From positions 1 through 37,932 of the forward strand of contig CANRGN010000017.1 in assembly GCA_947630235.1 (NCBI GenBank): a stretch of 37,932 nucleotides of DNA. Direction: 5' to 3'. Positions 32,888 through 37,932 of this stretch are shown in pieces. The translations under genes and the position numbers were made by a program. Position 1 is the first letter of the stretch. Each line of letters opens with the position of its first letter. Source of the stretch: an uncultured Clostridia bacterium. Its GTDB lineage: Bacteria; Bacillota; Clostridia; TANB77; CAG-508. A model generated the notes under the pieces. It saw only the letters and a program-made list of their open reading frames with translations, did no database searches and was not told where the DNA came from.

Positions 32888-35200
32888 TTAATTAGCTTTA
32901 AATACTAATTTATCATCAATGCAATCAACACAAACAGTTTGACCAAATGTTAATTCATTTCTTAAAATCATTTCAGCAATTTCATCTTCAATATATTTTT
33001 GAATAGCTCTTCTAAGTGGTCTAGCTCCATATTTTAAATCTGTTCCTTTTGAAAGAATATATTTTTTTGATTCATTAGAAACATTTAATTTAAGTTCTTT
33101 ACTAGATAAAGCATCTTCTGTTTGTTTTAATAATAAATCTATAATTTGTAGTAATTCATCTTCATTTAAACTATCAAATGGTATAATTTCATCAACTCTG
33201 TTTAAAAATTCTGGTCTAAATAAATCTTTTAGTGCATTTACTATTTTATCTTTATCTATCATAGAAGAAGATTTTCCAAAACCTATTGTGTTATTATTTA
33301 AATTTGAGCCTGCATTTGAAGTCATTATAATAATAGTATTTGAGAAATTAACTGTATTTCCTTGTGAATCTGTAAGTTTTCCATCATCTAAAACTTGAAG
33401 CAATACATTAAATACATCTGGATGAGCTTTTTCGATTTCATCTAAAAGAATTATTGAATAAGGTTTTCTTTTTACTTTTTCTGTAAGTTGTCCAGCATCA
33501 TCATATCCTACATATCCTGGAGGAGATCCAATTAGTTTTGAAGTTGAATGACTTTCCATATATTCAGACATATCTATTCTAATTATTGCATCTTCAGATC
33601 CAAACATTTCATATGCTAGTGATTTTGCAAGTTCTGTTTTTCCTACACCAGTAGGGCCTACAAATATAAAAGAAGGTGGACGTTTTGTACTTTGAAGTCC
33701 AGCTCTATTTCTTCTAATTGCTTTAGATACAGCTTCAACAGCTTGATTTTGACCAATAATGTGTTTATGAAGGTTATTTTCTAAGTTTAATAATTTTTCT
33801 GTTTCAGCTTGGGTTATTTTCGTAACAGGAATTTTTGTCCATCTTTCAATAACTTCTGCAATATCTTGAACAGTAAGAATAGTAGGCTTTAATTGCGCTT
33901 CTAACTCTTTTAATCTATCTGTCAAATTACATTCTTTAGTTTTAAGATCTGCAGCTTTTTGATAATCTTCTATTGAGTCTGATGAAACTGCTTCTTCTTT
34001 TTCTTCAGATAATTCTGAAAGTTCATTTTTTATTACTTCAATTTCATATAAAGCTTTATTATTAAGATTTATTTTTGAACAAGCCTCATCTATAAGATCA
34101 ATTGCTTTATCTGGTAAAAATCTGTCATGAATATATTTTTCAGACATATTAACTGTTTTATCAATAACATCATCTGTAATTAAAACTTTATGATAATCTT
34201 CATAATATTTTTTTATACCTTTTAATATTTTTATAGTATCTTCTATATTTGGTTCTTCTACTAGAACTGGTTGAAATCTTCTTTCTAGAGCAGAATCTTT
34301 TTCGATATATTTTCTATATTCTTTTAAAGTAGTTGTTCCTATTATTTGAATTTCGCCATTTGATAGTGCTGGTTTTAAAATATTTGCAGCATTCATAGAA
34401 TGTTCTGCATCACCTGCACCAATTATATTGTGAATTTCATCAATAACTAAAATTATATTTCCATAGGTTCTACATTCATCAATAAGTTGTTTCATTCTAG
34501 CTTCAAATTGACCTCTAAATTGTGTTCCTGCTATAATAGCTGTCATATCAATAAGATATACTTCTTTTTTTAGAAGTTTTGCTGGAACTTCACCTCTAGC
34601 AATTTTTAAAGCTAAGCCTTGAGCTATAGCAGTTTTACCAACACCAGGTTCTCCTATTAAACAAGGATTATTTTTTGAACGTCTATTTAATATTTGAGTA
34701 ACTCTTTCAATTTCATTTTCTCTTCCAATAACATCATCTAAAAGATTATCTTTTGCTTTTGTTGTTAGGTTAGTACCAAATGTATCTAAAAATCTTTTTT
34801 TATTATTTTTAGCCTTTTTTTCAACTCTAACACTATTTCTTCTAGAGGATCCAGAATTTGAATTTGCAGATTTCTCTTTGTTATTTTCGTTATTATTATT
34901 GTTTTTAAAAATATTAAATAAACTGCTAAGTGGATTATTTTCTCCATCATTTTCAGAATTTATATCTTCAACATTCATATCCATATTTTCAGAAAATTCA
35001 TTTATAATATTTCCAAATTGCTCAGTTATTTGGTTTAAATCTTCTTGAGATATGTTAGCATTTTGGCTCATAATTTCAAGAGGGTTTATACCCTTTTCTT
35101 TAGCGCAACTATAGCATAGGCCTTCTAGGGAATTCTTGCCATTTTCAACTTTATTTATGAATACTACTGCTGGTCTTTTATTACAAATTGAACATAACAT
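32888..35200 (-). CDS. clpE: ClpE-type AAA+ ATPase (zinc-finger Clp subunit)
   Basis: A 770-residue HSP100 ATPase. N-terminal zinc finger (Cys3, Cys6, Cys29, Cys32) as in ClpE instead of the double Clp-N domain of ClpC, then a low-complexity linker (50-140). The first AAA module has Walker A GEPGVGKT (183-190) and Walker B LVIDEIHN. A UVR-like middle region follows (AADLKTKECNLTDRLKELEA). The second AAA module has GPTGVGKTELAK and LLDEIEKAHPDV. TIGFGKSS contains an IGF-type ClpP-docking loop. It should unfold proteins for ClpP. AAGGAG lies 13 bases before the ATG; sigma-A promoter upstream. No CtsR or CIRCE operator is evident. ClpE versus a ClpC-like paralogue is judged from the finger alone. 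Confidence 0.85.
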   Translation of the reverse strand: MLCSICNKRPAVVFINKVENGKNSLEGLCYSCAKEKGINPLEIMSQNANISQEDLNQITEQFGNIINEFSENMDMNVEDINSENDGENNPLSSLFNIFKNNNNNENNKEKSANSNSGSSRRNSVRVEKKAKNNKKRFLDTFGTNLTTKAKDNLLDDVIGRENEIERVTQILNRRSKNNPCLIGEPGVGKTAIAQGLALKIARGEVPAKLLKKEVYLIDMTAIIAGTQFRGQFEARMKQLIDECRTYGNIILVIDEIHNIIGAGDAEHSMNAANILKPALSNGEIQIIGTTTLKEYRKYIEKDSALERRFQPVLVEEPNIEDTIKILKGIKKYYEDYHKVLITDDVIDKTVNMSEKYIHDRFLPDKAIDLIDEACSKINLNNKALYEIEVIKNELSELSEEKEEAVSSDSIEDYQKAADLKTKECNLTDRLKELEAQLKPTILTVQDIAEVIERWTKIPVTKITQAETEKLLNLENNLHKHIIGQNQAVEAVSKAIRRNRAGLQSTKRPPSFIFVGPTGVGKTELAKSLAYEMFGSEDAIIRIDMSEYMESHSTSKLIGSPPGYVGYDDAGQLTEKVKRKPYSIILLDEIEKAHPDVFNVLLQVLDDGKLTDSQGNTVNFSNTIIIMTSNAGSNLNNNTIGFGKSSSMIDKDKIVNALKDLFRPEFLNRVDEIIPFDSLNEDELLQIIDLLLKQTEDALSSKELKLNVSNESKKYILSKGTDLKYGARPLRRAIQKYIEDEIAEMILRNELTFGQTVCVDCIDDKLVFKAN

Positions 35201-35239
35201 ATATATTTTTTACACTCCTTAACCTAAAATAATATCTTA

Positions 35240-35268
35240 ATAATACAGTATTTTTATAATATAGTCAA
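35240..35268 (-). promoter_or_regulatory. Sigma-A promoter of clpE-like gene
   Basis: On the minus strand: TTGACT (35263-35268), 17-bp spacer, TATTAT (35240-35245). Confidence 0.7.
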
Positions 35269-35280
35269 TAGAAATTAATG

Positions 35281-35312
35281 AAAAAATTAGCAATCACATA
35301 ACGAGAGTGCTA
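35281..35312 (-). terminator. Possible terminator of ylbJ
   Basis: On the minus strand TAGCA pairs with TGCTA, followed by ATTTTTTC. The stem is short, so it is weakly supported. Confidence 0.4.
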
Positions 35313-35337
35313 TAAAGAGTACTTTTTGCTTATTTTT

Positions 35338-36336
35338 CTATATTGAAAATAAACAAATAAAGCAAAATGTATAAAAAGCAGAAATAAATCCATGTAAAAT
35401 TTTTCCAATAATATAAGGTTTTATAGATAAGTCTGATTTTATAATACAACTATAAACTTGCATAGCAACTGATATTCCTCCAAAACCTAATAAGAAAGAA
35501 GATAAAATAATAATCATATTAAGATTTTTAGAGCCTATAATACTTAAATTTTTTATTCCATTAGTCAATTCTAAAATACCACTAAAAAAACCAATAACAG
35601 CATTTTCAGATAAACCAAAAATATGAAAAAAGCTTGCTATGAAGTTTAATATTTGAGAAGTTTGTAATATTGATATTATAACAGAAAATAAAACAATAAA
35701 ACCTCCAATATTTAGAATTGTTAAAACAGATTTAGAAATACTATTTATTAGAGTGGTTGTAAAACTTAAATTTTGTACAGTATCATTAGAATTTTTAATA
35801 AATAAATATTTTCTATTTGGTTTCCAAAATTTAAATAAAAAACCTACAGTAAAAGATCCTAAAATATGAGTTAATAATAAAATTATTCCTATTTTTTTAC
35901 TGCAGAAAATAGAAGTTCCTACTGTTCCTATAATAAATAAAGGCCCAGAATTATTAGTAAAAGCTAATAAATGTTCTCCTTCTGTTTTAGATATTTTTTT
36001 GTCTATTCTTAAATTATTAACAATTTTTGCTCCTGTTGGATATCCACTAACAGTTCCCATTATAATAGGGAAAACAGCTTCACCTGATAAATTGAAAAAT
36101 TTTTTCATAAATTTGCTACAATATTTTTCTGATAATTTTATTAGATTTGTACAATAAAGAAGTTCTGTGGCAACAAAAAAAGGAAAGAGTGAAGGAACTA
36201 CTGAATTTGCCCATAGAATTAAACCATTTCTAGCAGATTCAATATTTGTACTTGAATAAATAAGTAAACTAATAATAAATACTACGCATAATAAAGTAAT
36301 AAGAGATTTTTTTAAATTAAAAATTAAAACATTCAT
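35338..36336 (-). CDS. ylbJ: YlbJ-type sporulation integral membrane protein
   Basis: A 332-residue protein with about eight membrane helices and the nucleoside-recognition (Gate) type pattern: LWANSVVPSLFPFFVATELL, MGTVSGYPTGAKIVNNL, HLLAFTNNSGPLFIIGTVG, GGFIVLFSVI and GFGGISVAMQVYS. YlbJ is a sigma-E controlled membrane protein needed for proper spore cortex in B. subtilis. It is shorter than B. subtilis YlbJ (about 400), with both ends compact. AAAGGATG precedes the ATG. It is divergent from mfd, with 449 bp between containing repeat copy B, and upstream of the clpE-like gene on the same strand. Confidence 0.88.
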   Translation of the reverse strand: MNVLIFNLKKSLITLLCVVFIISLLIYSSTNIESARNGLILWANSVVPSLFPFFVATELLYCTNLIKLSEKYCSKFMKKFFNLSGEAVFPIIMGTVSGYPTGAKIVNNLRIDKKISKTEGEHLLAFTNNSGPLFIIGTVGTSIFCSKKIGIILLLTHILGSFTVGFLFKFWKPNRKYLFIKNSNDTVQNLSFTTTLINSISKSVLTILNIGGFIVLFSVIISILQTSQILNFIASFFHIFGLSENAVIGFFSGILELTNGIKNLSIIGSKNLNMIIILSSFLLGFGGISVAMQVYSCIIKSDLSIKPYIIGKILHGFISAFYTFCFICLFSI

Positions 36337-36378
36337 TTTATCATCCTTTATTTTTTTATTAAATATGACATAATAAAA

Positions 36379-36394
36379 AGTCCACTATTGTTCT
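36379..36394 (-). repeat. Detached end fragment of the ~150-bp repeat
   Basis: AAGTCCACTATTGTTC is the reverse complement of the first bases of copy A (GAACAATAGTGGAC, exact) and has the same orientation as copy B, about 340 bp away from the equivalent end of copy B. Confidence 0.6.
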
Positions 36395-36600
36395 TATACA
36401 AGTAATATATGTAAGTGAAAAAATTATATTACAAAATTATTAAACCTTTATCTTGTGTATAAAATTTCATAATTAGTTTTATTATCTATTTTATATTGCT
36501 TTTAAACAAAAAATGTTATATAATCATTGCGTTATGGAATAAAATTTTTGAGTTAGAAATATAATAAACATATAAACTATACATAAAATATTTGTAAAAA

Positions 36601-36751
36601 TTTTTTTATTCAGTATTAAAGTTCTCTGTAGCTAGGCTGAATAAAAGCATTGCAAACAATTTTTGTCAAAATTGGCGCACGAACAATTTAAAGTGAACTT
36701 TTCAATATATTTTAACTGTCAGACATAAGAAAATGTCCACAATTGTTCTTA
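36601..36751 (-). repeat. ~150-bp interspersed repeat, copy B (inverted)
   Basis: The reverse complement aligns end to end with 18606-18757. Here the terminal hairpin is longer: TATTCAG ... CTGAATA encloses the conserved CTAGCTACAGAGAAC loop. CAATTTT / AAAATTG forms the inner hairpin. It ends 35 bp before the mfd start. Confidence 0.8.
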
Positions 36752-36785
36752 CTTAAATTATAATGTAAATAAAGGAAGTGGTATT

Positions 36786-37932
36786 TTGAATTCTTTGTTA
36801 AAAATTGTTCCTAATGTAAAAAAATATAATGATTATTTGTTTAATATAAATAAGGGAACAAATCCCGTAATGTTATCTGGTTTAACAGATGCAAGTAAAG
36901 TGCATATGGCTTATGCAACTAGATTTTATTCTGAAAAACCAATATGTATTATTACTTATAATGAAATGCAAGCAAAAAAGATTTTAAAAGACATGGCCTT
37001 TTTTGAAGAAAAAGCAGAATATTTTCCCAAAAGAGATGTCACAAGTTTTGATTATGTAGCAGAAAGTAAAGAAAGTTTATATAAAAGAATTTCTATTTTA
37101 AATGATATAAAACAAAATAAAATAGGAATTATTGTAACTACAATAGAAGCTGCTATGCAAAAAATGATTAAAAAAGATATTCTATATAAAAAAGTATTTA
37201 AAATAAAAGTAGGAGATACTATTGATGTTGAAAAATTAAAAGAAACGTTAGTAGCATTAGGTTATGAAAGATATGATCTTATTGAAGGTAGAGGTCAATT
37301 TAGCGTTAGAGGTGGAATTATAGATATTGCAACATCTGAAAAACATGGTGTTAGAATTGAATTTTGGGGAGACGAAGTAGATTCTATTAGAAGATTTAGA
37401 ATTGAAAGTCAAAGATCGACAACGATGCTTGATGATATAGAAATTTATCCTGCTTTTGAATTATTATTAGAAGATAATATAGATAATGTTTGTGATAGGA
37501 TATTAAAAAATGATTATACAAATTCTATAAAAGAAAATGTAATTCAAGATGTTCAAATGATGAGAGAAGGAGAATTCATTAACAAAATAGACAAATATTT
37601 TGATGAATTTTATAGCGAATATGATTTTATTTTAGATTATCTTCCAAATGATTGTATAATATTTCTTGATGAAATTGAGAAGATTAAAAATAGAACAGAA
37701 AATATTCGAAGAGATAATGAACATATTATAAAAGATCTGGTTGAAAAGAATAGATTTGTTCCAGAAATTTTAAAGAAAACAACAGGATATGCACAGTTTA
37801 TTGAAAAAACTTTGCATAAACAAACTGTATATTTAGAAAAAAAAGATATTGGTTTTGTTGATAAACAAAGTATGCATGCAAAAAGAAACGGATATAGCTT
37901 TAGCTATAGGGAGGTCAACTTTTTTCGTAGTT
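36786..37932 (+). CDS. mfd: Transcription-repair coupling factor Mfd (5' part)
   Basis: An open frame of 382 codons running off the right edge. It starts at TTG 36786 after AAGGAAGTGG. The UvrB-like N-terminal module is visible: NPVMLSGLTDASKVHMAYAT, YFPKRDVTSFDYVAESKESL, GIIVTTIEAAMQKM, and ERYDLIEGRGQFSVRGGIID followed by EFWGDEVDSIRRF. These are characteristic of Mfd domains 1-3. The RNA polymerase-interacting, helicase and TRG parts lie beyond the window. Mfd removes RNA polymerase stalled at lesions and recruits UvrA. Repeat copy B lies immediately upstream. Confidence 0.95.
   Translation, partial: MNSLLKIVPNVKKYNDYLFNINKGTNPVMLSGLTDASKVHMAYATRFYSEKPICIITYNEMQAKKILKDMAFFEEKAEYFPKRDVTSFDYVAESKESLYKRISILNDIKQNKIGIIVTTIEAAMQKMIKKDILYKKVFKIKVGDTIDVEKLKETLVALGYERYDLIEGRGQFSVRGGIIDIATSEKHGVRIEFWGDEVDSIRRFRIESQRSTTMLDDIEIYPAFELLLEDNIDNVCDRILKNDYTNSIKENVIQDVQMMREGEFINKIDKYFDEFYSEYDFILDYLPNDCIIFLDEIEKIKNRTENIRRDNEHIIKDLVEKNRFVPEILKKTTGYAQFIEKTLHKQTVYLEKKDIGFVDKQSMHAKRNGYSFSYREVNFFRS

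Larger units (their letters stand above)
36337..36785. other. Divergent intergenic region between ylbJ and mfd
   Basis: It holds repeat copy B (36601-36751), a detached 16-bp copy of that repeat's end (36379-36394), and AT-rich sequence. A TATAAT (36757-36762) just outside the repeat is the likely -10 of mfd, but no good -35 is seen 17 bp upstream; the position falls inside the repeat end. Confidence 0.5.

Noticed and set aside
35201..35290. CtsR or CIRCE heat-shock operator before the clpE-like gene
   Set aside because: Neither the GGTCAAA tandem nor the CIRCE inverted repeat is present; only a sigma-A promoter is visible.

Overview
The window looks like a chromosomal segment of a very AT-rich, low-GC, spore-forming member of the Firmicutes/Clostridia, probably an uncultivated gut-type lineage. 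The evidence is the sporulation set (sigG, ylmC/ymxH, a spoIVFA-like M23 gene with spoIVFB, a BofC-domain gene, ylbJ), strong Shine-Dalgarno sites, many consensus sigma-A promoters with 17-bp spacers, clostridial ChW repeats, and overwhelming use of A/T-ending codons. Species assignment is not possible from the sequence alone.

Layout. 1-2450 is a decayed accessory region: the 3' end of a group II intron, a strong terminator, an M23 peptidase gene broken only by three single-C insertions, and remnants of further genes including a transglutaminase-like one. 2450-5950 holds a membrane-anchored secreted protein, a small lipoprotein not longer than 53 residues, a bacterial PH-domain protein and a DUF2207/DUF3592-like membrane protein. 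6200-7800 has a tRNA-Val/tRNA-Asp pair, then an XRE regulator facing a RusA-type resolvase gene. 8350-12940 is a membrane/sporulation block: small membrane proteins, an Lgt-like protein with altered catalytic positions, sigG with its ribosome binding site locked in a long hairpin, ylmC, and the spoIVFA/spoIVFB-like pair. 13022-17800 encodes a very large pseudopilin-headed beta-helix surface protein and a coiled-coil partner. 17900-25200 is housekeeping: carD, dnaG-rpoD (with a sigma-H-like promoter), rplU with its L21 leader, rpmA, aspS. 25240-32114 contains a three-SH3/NlpC-P60 cell-wall hydrolase, comEC (one +1 frameshift and no normal start codon) and a large ChW/Cys-rich surface protein. 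32239-37932 has the BofC-like gene, convergent clpE-like and ylbJ genes, and the 5' part of mfd running off the right edge.

Most striking observation. Reading by eye, I find only four in-frame CGG codons in recognisable coding sequence, and all four sit exactly where a +1 frameshift is needed to restore a conserved protein (three in the M23 gene, one in comEC). Each has the form NNT-C-GGN, where skipping the C restores a glycine codon. Possible explanations are an unassigned or stalling CGG codon that promotes +1 frameshifting, a biased insertion process, or a systematic sequencing error. The second notable non-coding feature is a ~150-bp repeat present in inverted orientation upstream of dnaG and upstream of mfd.
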